From positions 78,097,601 through 78,161,600 of the forward strand of contig NC_072894.1 in NCBI RefSeq assembly GCF_027943255.1: DNA of 64,000 nucleotides, read 5' to 3'. Positions 34,701 to 46,071 of this stretch are shown one piece after another; the first letter of the stretch is position 1; each line of letters opens with the position of its first letter. Under the pieces are notes generated by a model that saw nothing but the letters and a program-made list of their open reading frames with translations, was not told the DNA's origin and made no database searches. The DNA comes from Anastrepha obliqua (Eukaryota; Arthropoda; Insecta; Diptera; Tephritidae). The position numbers and the translations under genes are program-made.

Positions 34701-35630
34701 CGAGGTATTCCAAATGGTCCAGCTATTTGAACCTATCCAGACCGAGTTGTATCATATATATTAAAGGGTGAAATACTGTCTTGTATATTATTTTTACTTG
34801 CAGGGCCATCGGGCTGACTTTCTAAAATTTGTGTACTATAATTATTACTTGCGCTGTTTTTGTTTACTATATTACGAAAGAATGCCACCCTAAGGAATAA
34901 AACGAACGAAAGCTAAGCATGCGCATGTGTTTATAAAATACAAGGTGGCGCAGAATTAAGATTTATAATTTTTGCAAATTCATAATTTTCGTACGCAAAT
35001 CATATGTGAACTGGACAGCTGCAGTATACAAACATACAAGCAATGGATCCCGTAAAGCTAAAAGTAAAGGTCAAACACTGACAGTACGGAGTCATGTTAA
35101 CAAAATTTTACAATTTGGGGACTAAATAAAAAGAGGAAAATTTCGCGTGGCTGGTATTTTTAGAACTAACATAGCACAATATGTATTTTGGTTTTTCTCA
35201 ACGCGCAGGTCTCTCAGTAGTTGCTAACACAGCCTTATAGATAATTCGGCCCTGTTTATGTACTTATATGTGATAATCTTTTTAGAGATAATTGGTATAG
35301 CGAAAATTTCGATTGTGGCAACACTGCAGTTCGCACTGTCACTGTGTTGAGCATTACAAATAATTCGTTTCTTGCCCATAAATATTGAAGTTAGCGTTAG
35401 TGGCTCTCCTGCTGTTGCATGTCCTTATTTAGTTTGCAAACATTGTATACGTTTTGTAGTTTGTGTTTTTCATGAAGTTACCAGTAGTTCCCGACTTTCA
35501 GACAACGTGCGCTTGTATGCAATTTTATTTTAGCATGTAACAAAATGAATAACGGTATGCCACTACAATTGTTTGCTGTGTGCTAAAAATTAATCATCGT
35601 ATGTATTGTGGGTATGACTGAACCGTTGAA
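34701..35630. other. Mostly unassigned; mariner-type end near 34945
   Basis: AAGGTGGCGCAGAATTAAG at about 34945 resembles the end near 4353 and may be a mariner/MITE terminus. No transposase was found. Confidence 0.3.
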
Positions 35631-36008
35631 CGTACAGTGGCTCAAACGCTTAATCTTACATACTCTGCCTTCAATTTTAGAACGGATTTTCGAAACGATA
35701 AATTAATTTTAGTAGTATACAAGGCGGTCATTAAACCAATCTGGACCTACGGACTTCAAGTGTGGGGAACTGCAAAAAGAACTCACATAAACAAAGTACA
35801 GCGACAACAATCAAAAATCTTACGTATAATAACAATGTCCGACAGGTACACAAAAAATGATGACATCCACACTACGTTCAATATACCATTAATCGACGAA
35901 GAAATAAAAGCGATATCAACAAGGTATTTTAATGAAATAAAGCAGCACAAAAATAGAGAAGTCAATACACTCTCACAACTTGAAAGAAGAACTTTACGAC
36001 TCACTTGA
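35631..36008 (+). pseudogene. Jockey-clade LINE, RT C-terminal end
   Basis: The frame 35637-36008 reads RNDKLILVVYKAVIKPIWTY, GLQVWGTAKRTHINKVQRQQ, SKILRIITMSDRYTKNDDIH and TTFNIPLIDEEIKAIS. This is the thumb and C-terminal region after reverse transcriptase in Jockey-type LINEs (KAIIKPVWTYGIQLWG, QSKxLRxIT, NDxIHxxLxI). The last 120 codons are almost free of lesions, so this is a relatively young 5'-truncated piece. The upstream RT catalytic part is absent; a Tc1-like fragment abuts it on the right. Confidence 0.8.
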
Positions 36009-36667
36009 TTTTACACAAACCTTCAAAAATTAGACCACTCAGCATTGCAGCACGCTCGGGTTTCCCCGGATATTTACGTCGCTGTTCGAACCAAGGACTG
36101 TTTGAGACTCTTCACATTTCTCTTTCGATAGGCCATGTTCTCCAATTCTAACCGCAAACTGTAGTCCAATGGATTCAGATCTGTTCTTCCAGACGGCCAA
36201 TCTTTTGTGGCTATGAACCCAGGAATATAGCTTTTTAGCCAGTGCAGGGTGGTTTTTACCTTATGAGCTGAATTTTACTGGAAGATCCAACACTATCCAT
36301 TGAAGAGACTTTTGCCCCGATCTTAACCCCTTGTAACGGCCTTTACAAGACACTCCTCATCCATCCATCACGGAGGTTGGATGGTGGCAACGCGAAGCCC
36401 TAGCAACAACATTTTTTGCGTCTTTAGAAGTCTTAGCACAGATTTTGTGATTTTATTTATTGAAAACTTCTTCAAGAGTGAAAATTTTCTCAAGGAGACT
36501 TTCAGATTATCTCTAATGAGTATTGACATGGATCTGGTCTTTACATTCATTTGCCTGAATATGATTTTCTGCTTTCTATGAATTCTTTCTCGAACGGCCT
36601 TTATAGCTGCACTGGTTCGAACCACGCAAGGACGACCACTTTTTTTTCTGTATGTCACTTCAAACAT
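36009..36667 (-). pseudogene. Tc1-like transposase, N- and C-terminal parts
   Basis: On the minus strand KSGRPCVVRTSAAIKAVRER, then KQKIIFRQMNVKTRSMSILI and RDNLKVSLRKFSLLKK (from 36640 to 36400) form the HTH region. The catalytic middle is lost. KLYSWVHSHKRLAVWK and, after a frameshift, SGRTDLNPLDYSLRLELENM (about 36200-36145) is the SPDLNPLDYSLW block of the family. Same family as 9311-9716 and 45600-46060. It lies exactly between two LINE fragments of plus orientation. Confidence 0.75.
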
Positions 36668-37330
36668 TCTCGCTTATGGCCTTACACATCCCCCCAACCA
36701 CATCAGGGGTAGTCGAGTCCTGTAAATCTAGGCGGAACTATGTCGGTAGACATAATAGTCTGATGCTAACATGGGTCCTGGGACACGTGCGTATAGTGGG
36801 TAACGAAACCCTTGACTCCTTAGTTAAGATGGGCTCTGAGGCCAACTTCTTTGGCCCAAAGCCCGTTTTGCCACTCCCCTCTGCGGCCATCACAGCCACG
36901 GTTAGCAAATGGGTAACTACCACCCACGAGCGAGCTTGGCAGGCTGATAGAGGCTGCAGATAGACTAAACTGATGTTACCTGTCATGTCCGATAGACTGT
37001 CGCAAACCCTTCTGTCATTAAGCAGAAGGGAGTGCAGACGGCTGGTTGGACTGATGACGATCCACTTTCTGTGGGCGAAACATATGGAAAGGTTGGGCAT
37101 CTCAGACAGTGTACTCTGCCCAGCTTGTGGGGAATGAGGCGGCGGACCACTTCCTATGCGTCTGCCCCGCCTTCGCTCGAATCAGGTTTGAGGTCTTTGG
37201 CACTGATGTGTTAAGAAGCGACCATCTTGGCTCCTTGGCACCACAAGATCTCCTCAGCTTTTTTCGGAGATCGGGTACATTTAAAGAAAATTAAAAGGGA
37301 ATCCAAGTATAGTACAATGGACTTCATTAA
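36668..37330 (+). pseudogene. Non-LTR retrotransposon, RNase H end to 3' UTR
   Basis: LMLTWVLGHVRIVGNETLDS (about 36759-36818) is the last RNase H block, with the His kept and the Ala-Asp pair changed. PKPVLPLPSAAITATVSKWV follows. RRECRRLVGLMTIHFLWAKH (about 37030) fits the post-domain linker, and VLCPACGE then, after a frameshift, AADHFLCVCPAFARIRFEVF is a Cys-His motif of the CPxCGxExADHFLxxCP type. DLLSFFRRSGTFKEN ends the protein at 37294. The 3' UTR has GTATAGTACAATGGAC. Confidence 0.75.
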
Positions 37331-37665
37331 TGTATGACTGCTGCACTGGTTATTTGTCAACATTCTCGAACTATTCAGTTTTTCCAGCTATTCGTAAACA
37401 CCTTTTACACTTTTACCACCCTTATGAAATGCAATCAATGCAATGCGATTTCCCTTACCTCCGTACTCGATTCTTAACCAGCGAAATTTGCTATGAAACT
37501 GAGTATAATTTATCTTTATGTCAGTGTAACCACCCGAAGTACACTTCCATTGTTGCCAGGGTGTGACGCATCTCCAACTGTCCTAAACTACTCCAAACAC
37601 CTACTCAATCGGCTGATTTCAATGTAATTGAGCATGTTTAGGAGAAATTGCCTGGAAAACAAAAA
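37331..37665 (+). pseudogene. Tc1-like transposase, catalytic fragment
   Basis: NHPKYTSIVARV, stop, RISNCPKLLQ (from 37528), then in frame TPTQSADFNVIEHV, stop, EKL (to 37656) match the DNDPKHTSxxxxxWL and TPPQSPDLNPIEHVW blocks of a Tc1 sub-family distinct from the other copies here. Two TGG Trp codons have become TGA and TAG. The N-terminal part was not found. Confidence 0.65.
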
Positions 37666-37719
37666 AAAATAAGTTGAATTTAAATGTAATTTATTTATGT
37701 GAGTAAATGGAGTAGACTC

Positions 37720-37860
37720 CAAATAAATCGTTCCCACGGCAGTCGGTTCTACGTAACCGGAACGACCCGGATTTATGTCTGCCAAGGACTATCACTTCCG
37801 CACCATTCCTGGTATATGCACTAGGAATGTTTATACTGCTACAACAACAACAACAACAAC
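37720..37860 (+). repeat. Retroposon 3' end with (CAA)n tail
   Basis: GTTCCCACGGCAGTCGGTTC, ACGTAACCGGAACGACCCGG, CTGCCAAGGACTATCACTTC and a (CAA)6 tail at about 37840-37859. From memory this block with a CAA tail is common in tephritid genomes, but I cannot tell whether it is a SINE or a LINE 3' end. No coding content. Confidence 0.5.
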
Positions 37861-40800
37861 TCCAAACATATTTTTTTGTATGTACGATTAAGCTTTTGAG
37901 TCACTGTGCATGTGCTCATAGCCAAGCCAAATTCTGTATCATCCTCAGATTCTAATATGAATGGGGTGCTCCATTCTTTCGTACTCACTTGTTATGCTTT
38001 TATTGTTTTTATGCAAAATGCAATTAGTTTTAAACTTTGATTGTATGCTGTATAAAGAGAGTGTAAACAAATGGAACAAGCAAGTAGACAACTTTAGCTA
38101 AACGAAAAGGACACCAACTTGTGCGACTAATTAACGGTGTAACCACTGAAATCCTGTAAAGTGCAAAAATAATCAATATTGTCCGCGCCACTTTATTGTA
38201 TGTCCGTGTACGAGTCTTCGTTAAAAAGATTCTGTTTTTTTATAAAATCACTAAAGTGTGCACAGAACATCAACGCTTTTGCTTCAGTCACCTAGGTGCC
38301 TTTAGGCTGAGTGTCATTATGTGAGCAATTAAAAGTTAATCACTTTACACTTAAAAGACTATGAACAAATTTATGTAATTAATTTGAAGGTGATTAGCAG
38401 AAAAAAATACTAATTTCACTACTTTTAAGTTGAGCTTTTTCTAATTGCATTAGTTTAGAGCCAACAATAGCCAAGAACCAGGTAATCCAATGCTTATGTT
38501 AAATTGGTCGCTAAGTCTGAAAATCTTCATGATTATTATTATATATATGTATATATAATATATATTATTATTATTTTTTTTTTTTGACAAAATAACCGAT
38601 GCGGATTGAACAAAAATAAGTAAATTATAATATATAAATTAATATAGTCGGCTGAATGGGACCCTATCCGCATGCGATATGCTGAAGACCGAATATTCAC
38701 AAATGCAGGCATATTAATATTTTACTGAAAACTAACGACAGCACATTTTTTACTAATAAAGCTGCAAAACAAGAACGTTCAGCATCTCATTCTCATGCTT
38801 CCACAGGTCAATGTATGAACCTATCCACTAGTTTTTACTCACACGTTTTTTAAAACACTAAGCTTTAACTGAAGTTGTTATTTACCTCAAGGCTAGCTTT
38901 AACTTCAAATTTGCTAGTATTTGCTTAAGCTACCTTTTCATTTCCACGACCGAATGTTGTGTCCCTAAACCACGCTTCTACTACCGTTGGGAATACTCTG
39001 CATTGCAGAGAGGCAACCAAGAGCATAAAAAGCCCTGCACCCTTTGCCCAACCATGCCTATAAAAATAAACTAAATATCACGCGCGGAAATATTTCTTCT
39101 CTTTTATTCTAATCTAAACGCGCCGCACAAAGTATTGTCACAATAATCACAGTGCAACGAGCTTGTGAAGATGCCACACATGTAAGCGGCATCGTTCTGG
39201 TGTTGCAATACAATTTTATATTTCCACTGCAACACTTTTCGTTTAATTAATAAACTCTTTATCTTCTTGCCCTACACGAAGCTGCTGTCATGCTGTTCAC
39301 CACCGACATAAAACCACTAAGATCTCAATCAACCAAAACAGCTAACCAAAAACAAAAACAGAAAAAATAAACAAAAATAAAAACTTAATGTTTTACCAAT
39401 AAAATGAGATGTCAACTTTTTACAGCGCCGCGGCCAGTGGCAAGCCACCGCCAAAGTGGGTATTAAAAAGGTCCACGGAATACTAATAAAATCAAGCAAA
39501 TCATCTACAAAAAACCAAAGTGACTCTGTTACCCGTGTGTGTAATAAACATTGCTTACGCATGTGTATGTTGGTGTAAATCAGTTCCAAAGCGGGCAGGA
39601 GGTCGCTGCACTGTCTGGCTAAGTGTGTGACACAGCCAACAACACGTTAAAAAGGCGGCTAACTGCGCGCGCCGAAATGTTATTCCAGCTGCCCGCAACC
39701 CTTGCCCGCATCATACATACTAATGCTACACATGTACGCTCACACATACGTATGTATGGCGTTTTACTGCTCGTTCAGTGACAACTAAATTAGTCTTAAC
39801 AGTTCCGTTGGCGCGCCGGACCAAGGCGTCTGCGCATGCTCACTATGTTGCTACTAGGAGTATTTAATAGTTACTTCCATATGTATGCATGAATATCTAG
39901 AATATCTACATTTTCGTAAAGTTATAAACCTGTGCGCATGTACGTACGTATGTAACACACTATAAATGGTGAGCTTAAAAGTGTTGGTCACAACGTGTCT
40001 TCTGGCCACTATAAAATCTATTATTATTAGCCCACTACTCACTACTTATGAGGTAGTATTGTGTGCGGGCCCTCGAACAACACCTTCGACCTGTCTGACA
40101 ACGCAGCGGCGGCGTTGACGGCGGCAAGGGACCATATTTGGTATCTGGGTGGGCGCGCACATTGAAATTATGTTCTTCTATTTACTGTTTCTTTATTTTT
40201 CCGTAATGAAAAATTAAAACTGAAAAAAAAAAAAAACACCTAAGCGGTTTAGGTGACATTAACTAAAACAAACTATGAGCACCCCACACGAAGTTTTAGT
40301 TATGTACACTGCATTAATTTATTTTACTTTTTATTTCAAGCATCACTTAATAAAAAAGTTTAATATTTGCTGTACAATGAAACCTGCAGAATCTGCTGTA
40401 ATAATACAAAAAAGGAAGTATACAGTTATATATCACTCTGAAAATGTTAAGTGTGAAACTAACGGTTCAAGCACTTAAGTTACATGATTTATGGAAGTAC
40501 AGCATACGCCCAATAGATTATGAATGATAAGAAAATATTATATTATAAAGCCGCACCCACCCGAAACTCCAAGATGTATTTATCAATGTTAAAAAAGTAT
40601 CCCCGTAGATAAATCTACTAGTTGTGAACACGCTTACCACCAGTTTACTTTGCAGCTGAAGTAGTTTGTATTTGCTAGCAGCTGGTGTTAGTACAATAAT
40701 ATGACAAATTCCTATGAAATGTCAATTATCTCACTATGCATCGGTATTGTATCATTTAATGAACTGCTTCATATATATGTACATATGTATACATGGGGTG

Positions 40801-41055
40801 TTTTTAATAGCTTCAGACCTTAAAAGGATAAACCAAACCAAAAATATTGTCGGAATGCTTTTTTTTATTATAATCTAATAATAAATCTAATTTCATGACT
40901 TTTATTTTTTGAATATAATAACCGGCAAATGTCCAGCGTGATTACAATTTACATTGTCCATTCAATAAGTCCAATTTTTGACAACTCCTCCACTCTTCTA
41001 CTGGCCGTAGTGGTTTGAATATTGCAATAAATCGATTGTTGAGCCGTCTTGTTAG
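37861..41055. other. Long unassigned stretch, candidate host unique DNA
   Basis: No transposon blocks except a (AT/TTA)n low-complexity tract at about 38530-38590. The part at 39400-40150 is richer in GC (GCGCGCGCCGAAATG, GGCGGCGTTGACGGCGGC) than its surroundings and may be host regulatory or intronic DNA. A TATAAAG motif lies near 38052 without other promoter elements. No exon could be supported; the open frames of 60-87 codons lack domains. Confidence 0.35.
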
Positions 41056-41080
41056 AACCATGAAAAAGCTCCTCATATAT
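41056..41080 (+). repeat. Very short SINE-like fragment
   Basis: ACCATGAAAAAGCTCCTCAT is identical to the SINE core over about 19 bases but has no SINE sequence on either side. It could be a filler from repair or a chance remnant. Confidence 0.35.
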
Positions 41081-41099
41081 ATATATAATCTGAACCAGA

Positions 41100-41540
41100 T
41101 GTTATAAGGGTTTTCCAATAACAGGTGTTACAGATGAATGGATTGCACCATCGAGAGATGATTAACAATTTTTTATGGCCGGAATTGGACGATATTGATC
41201 TGGACAACGTTTATTTCCAACAAAACGGCGCTACGTGCCACAAAAGCAACGAAACCATTGATGTTTTATCATGGTTTTTCATGGATCACAATTGGCAACC
41301 GAGATATTGTGATTTAGCACTTTGTGACTTTTTTCTTTGGGGCCACGTGAAAGAGAAGGTCTACGCCAACAGCCTAGGGTCGATTTGAGACCTCAAAGAT
41401 GGAATTCGGAATTCGTGAGGCTATCGAGGACATAGCTCAGCCACTTTGCAGTTCGGTTATGGAAAATTTCATGAAAAGGATATTGCTATTTGACGATGTC
41501 TATAAATCCATTTATCTATTACAATTAATATTACCCAACT
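41100..41540 (+). pseudogene. mariner-like transposase, C-terminal half
   Basis: The frame 41125-41388 reads MINNFLWPELDDIDLDNVYF, QQNGATCHKSNETIDVL (second catalytic Asp replaced by Asn), DHNWQPRYCDLALCDFFLWG (PPRSCDLTPLDFFLWG block) and HVKEKVYAN. After a frameshift IREAIEDIAQPLCSSVMENF with MKRILLF completes the C-terminus near 41500. AT-rich 5' flank with GGGGTGTTTTTAATAG at 40795 might be one end. Dead, but long blocks are conserved. Confidence 0.75.
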
Positions 41541-42113
41541 TTTTTTTGTAATTTTTTAGGTGTGAATAAAGACTGGAAATCACAATAAGCAGTTTTCCTT
41601 ATACATCAGACATTTTTACTGTTTCTTTTTTTTTACTTTTACTATTTTACTATTTAAATAGCTAGTAAATCTAGTGTTAAAGCGGAGCTGGTATAATTGC
41701 GTTGTTTTGAACAAAAAACGTGTTTACTTTGTTAAGCCCGGGACTTTCCCGTTTCATACTCTGAACTCATTTATTAGTTAGAGTGAGCCGTGTAGACCAA
41801 TAAATGGTTTCGGTCCTAGCGAATCAGAGGACGAAACTTGTCTTGCCAGAGCTGACCACTGCTACCCAACACAACACAATTTTTCTTTTCCATATAATAA
41901 ACTAAATATTAGATTAACTTCGCATGCTGGAATGCGAAGATCTGATTGTATTCATACAGTTTTAATCGCGCTTATGAATAAGATTTGGCATTGACCGGCA
42001 ATCTCTATTGCTCATGGTGTTCAATATAACAGCCGATATTATGTGTCTAAAAGGCATCAAACTTCCGAAATAAATAATTGGTATTTGTTCAAACTTTTTG
42101 CCTTTTGGCGGTG
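41541..42113. other. Unassigned DNA
   Basis: Nothing recognised. Confidence 0.4.
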
Positions 42114-42986
42114 CACAGTGCGGCCGATTCCCAAAAAGCTGGCCAAAAGTCGAAAAAAAAGTTTCTAGATAGAGTTTTTTGTCTTTGGGTTGGCTACAGT
42201 AATGCCTTGAGTAGTGAAAACCGTTCATAGCAACGTCCTGTACCCTAAGTATCCTCTGTATTTTCAGTCGCAACGTGGCCTTCGTTTGAGCATCGTATTA
42301 CTGTCGATGAATAGTGAAAGTTGTACACATTTGAAAGATTTTGTAATGGAGTAAATTGAACAAAACCAAATGGAATCATCTTCGGAAGGTTAGTAAAATA
42401 CGAGAAATCTTTAGTACATATCAATACCTCGACACAAAATTTTTAGCTGCAGCAATACGTAGATACATTTTTTGCAATTTTTTTTATAAAATTTGAGTTT
42501 TCAAACTGTATAGTAATACAACGCCGTTATATGCTGCTTTGAAACTTATTAAAGGTTACTCAAAAAAGTAATGGTTACTAAATAAAACAAGATTCAGCTG
42601 CTACCACTTGCTACCTTGGCTTTTATGCTATTTTTTGTGCACAAGAAATAAATACGAAGAGAGAATGAGAGAAAACAGTGAAAGCCTATACTTTCAAGAG
42701 GGGATCTGCTTGTATAAGTAACGTAGGTTTCTTTACAAATTTTAAGATTAAATTCGTAATCAGCGACCCCGAAAACATATAAATTTACATGCATCTCGAT
42801 TATGTTCTAGAATATACGCTATTTCACGTGAGGGGGTGGCCAATAGGGGTGGAAGGGGGTGGATTTTCAAAATTTTAAGATCAAATTCGTAATCAGCGAC
42901 CCCGACAACCCCCGAGTAAGAAATTTTGAATCAATTACTTAATTTTTTGAGTTTTGGCCAGCTTTTCGGGAATCGGCCGCACTGTG
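42114..42986. mobile_element. MITE with 35-bp inverted ends, possibly hAT-like (873 bp)
   Basis: The ends are CACAGTGCGGCCGATTCCCR followed by AAAAGCTGGCCAAAA, inverted, with about one mismatch over 35 bp. The start CACAGTG is like hAT termini. GCGGTG lies at or next to both borders (left 42108-42113, right 42986-42991), a possible but imperfect duplication. Inside, AAATTCGTAATCAGCGACCC occurs twice (about 42752 and 42885), 133 bp apart. No coding content. Superfamily is an inference from the terminal bases. Confidence 0.65.
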
Positions 42987-45449
42987 CGGTGTACGGAGTG
43001 CAAAAGTAAATAAACAACATATCCGATGGCGCAGACTTGTCACACAAACTTTTCTTTTTGGTTTTTTGTAGTTTTGTACAAGAGGAAGTCGTCATAACAT
43101 AATACCACTTAATATCATGTAAAGCTACTAAAATTAATTGATCAAAATTAATGGAAAAACGCTTGTGCCATATCATACCAAGTACTAATACATACATGCA
43201 AACACATACATACGAGTATAAGTATCTTTATAGCAACGGTACGGGGAAAACAAATAGCCATCCATTAATCACGGCAATAAAGTTGTTAGATTAATATTTA
43301 CACATACACCTACAAAAGCCCGAAGCATTCAAGCCACAAATTACCCAAAATATATGCGCGTTTGGAATCGCTTACATGACGACAAACCATAAATACAAGA
43401 AATGTAGCAGAAATAGAAAAAACCAATCATGTGCTATACAAATCCACACATACACACTCCCATATGTGCATATGTATGTAAAGTGCATGTAGACTTGTAA
43501 GTATCATATTGTGTGTATTTATAAACGAAAAGTTGGGTGAAGACCCACACATGCTCACACCCACAAATAGACTTACTTTCCCACTTCCAGTTTTACGGAT
43601 TGCCAAGCAGATTGAACAAAACACCTTTGTCACGAGAAAAACCGCAACAACAGTCGTTTAAATTAACAATCAAGCGCCAAGAGCAGCCATAAAGTCTCAG
43701 TTGCTCAGCAGCACAATTTTACATTTGTATGGATTTTTATATAAATACAGATTGACGTACACGGGCGACAAACAGGCAGTCGGTCACATGCGGGCATATA
43801 AAATGCCAGCCTATAAGCAAATAAACAATTGGGCGTCTCGTGTTGTGGCAGGCTGATGGACAGGCGCACCGTCATGATGTGTCAGTTGGATTTGGCAGAT
43901 GAGTTTGTAGAATTTATAGCATCTTTGCCAGAGTTGTCGCCGAATCCTCGTGAAGCGCACACCAATATAAGCGAGCTCATTCGCCATATCCACCCACCGT
44001 ACGACAAACAGTCATTGCCAACCGATAGCGTGCATATGTACAACCTAGTTAATGCCGCTTTGCTCCTCCTGCTGATACCGAAATGCTGGCGCTGATCGTA
44101 AATTTTACGTGTTGATGAGCCGACGGACCGTTTAAGCAACGAGCAGCCCTAGTATTCACATATGTATGTATATATGTATGCAACTGGTGGTGGGGTGGTG
44201 GTACGGATCACATTTAAATGGAATAAGAGAGCTTCGATCTTCTGTCAAACTGCATCATCACTGTTATTGGCGATTGTCGAGACAATCGCAGGCCGATCTA
44301 AAATCTTTACCGATGCACGCCTACGCCTGCTAGTGTCATCTTTGTGAGCAGTGTGTCTGTTTGTGATTTTTCAATCAGTACGATTTTTTGATTTTTTGGC
44401 GCTTTCGGAAGATATTTTCCTTTGTAAATGACCCGCTAATTGTTTTCTTTTTATGACTTTTGACCGACGCCAGTTAGAAGCAAAAATTGAGGCTAAGACT
44501 TTCTGCCCTGAATCTATGAATAAGCAAATAAATATTAAAAAGCTAATTTAATATTTGTACTCCCAGTAGTGTCAGATCTCTATGCAACCGTTTCTTTAAG
44601 GGAACAGCCACCAGGACTGTCATCTGATACCAGCCAATTGTAGGGCTGGAAGTAATGTTAAAATTTTGTGAAAATGTTGGCATGTTTCTATGTACCCGGA
44701 TCAGCACGCAAGGGACGCCTAACCGATGAATATAGAATATGTGACCATCAAACCAGAAAGATCGACCTTGCCCACAATCTCAGTGACTGAGTGGAATCTT
44801 GTATCGTTCTAAGCGATGACGATACTCCAATATTTGTAGACGATCGGGAAACTCAGATTGTAATAGGTTCGGCCGTGTTCTCTCGGCAAATCTCCGTGAG
44901 AAAACGATTTTAATGCTAATGTAAAGCTGATGTTAAAGCTGCAAGCTCTCTTGAACAGAGTCAGGCTGCGTTCTAAGCCCTTAGATGGTTAACGCCTAAC
45001 TCGGGATTTGAAGATATCCACGATTTCTTCGACAGAATAGTATTAATATGCAGATTTTTGTGATGCAGATACATCTAAAAATTTCATCTTAAGCCCAAGG
45101 ACAGAGAGATAGATACCCTTTCATTCTGGTAGTTACCAAAAGAAATTTATATGTGAAAGGATCCACTTTATATTGCATATTCGAGGATCATCAGCATCAC
45201 GGTGCATGGTCTTAGGTTAGATTTGTTTGTAGCGGCTACTGCTCACCCTGTCTTACAACGTTTCGCTGCCACTCTTTCCTTGAAGGAAGGAAGGTCGTAT
45301 ACTCCGTCATCGGTGACGGTTAGCGTGACCATATTTAGTGTTTGGCCACTTGCTTCAAGTGTTCGTATTGCCGCGCTGCTAGCGGGATATTTTGCCTTCA
45401 GATCTACTGAAATGATGTTTGGAGTAGCAAACAGACATATATTTACTTA
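42987..45449. other. Long unassigned stretch
   Basis: No transposon domain recognised. TATAAAA at 43796 precedes a 79-codon ATG frame (43856-44095) with no known domain; I do not call it a gene. The part 44560-45200 has few long frames and may be an unrecognised old retroelement. Confidence 0.35.
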
Positions 45450-45540
45450 GACCTGCCATAAGTTCTGTTACAAGTTAAGTCCATTATATGTAGATATGAA
45501 ATTATAATACTTTTCTTAATAAAGATAATTCTATTTGATC
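45450..45540 (+). repeat. Dispersed repeat, pair of 10362-10450
   Basis: CATAAGTTCTGTTACAAGTT then AAGTCCATTATA and TTAATAAAGATAATTCTA. An AATAAA-type end fits a retroposed 3' end. The two copies are inverted relative to each other. Confidence 0.5.
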
Positions 45541-45599
45541 ATGTGCATATTAAAATAAATAAGATTTTCATTTGAAATGGCCAGCATTTGCTTTTACTC

Positions 45600-46060
45600 A
45601 AGCTTTCAAAAGATTAGGTCATTCAGCTATTGCCGCATGCATATTTACGTCGCTGTTCGGACCACATTTCTGTGAGGTCTTCGACAGTGTTCTCCATTTC
45701 TCACCTTCCACAGGGCCAATATTCTGTGGCTATGAACCCAGGGATATTGTAGGGATATTGTTTTTTAGCCACTGCTGGTGGTTTTTGCCTTATGGGCTGG
45801 AGCTTCCTAGAAGATCCAACGCTCTCCATTGAAGTGAGTGCTGCTCATCTGCTTCACCACGCCTTCTAAGACATCCTCCTTGGACACTTTGCTCAGGCCT
45901 TAGCCCCATTTCCTCAGAAATGAAGAGATGTAACGCCTTTACAAGTCACTCCCCACCAAACATACCAAACCATTACGAAAGCTACTTGGTGGAACATTTT
46001 TTGCGTCTTTAGAAGTTTTAGCATAAATTTTGTGGTTTTTTCTTATCTGTGAAAATTTTC
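45600..46060 (-). pseudogene. Tc1-like transposase, C-terminal half
   Basis: On the minus strand KIYAKTSKDAKNVPPSSFR (about 46030-45970) fits the region after the first catalytic Asp. YISSFLRKWG, WVHSHRILALWK and, after frameshifts, the final VRTAT segment match 36010-36360, the same family. An 18-bp direct duplication (TTTTCTTATCTGTGAAAA twice, 46036-46071) lies at its 5' border. Plus-strand frames of 86 and 82 codons here are shadows. Confidence 0.6.
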
Positions 46061-46071
46061 TTATCTGTGAA

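Noticed and set aside
43856..44095. 79-codon ATG frame downstream of TATAAAA
   Set aside because: No domain or homology recognised, overlapped by an equally long minus frame; insufficient to call a gene.
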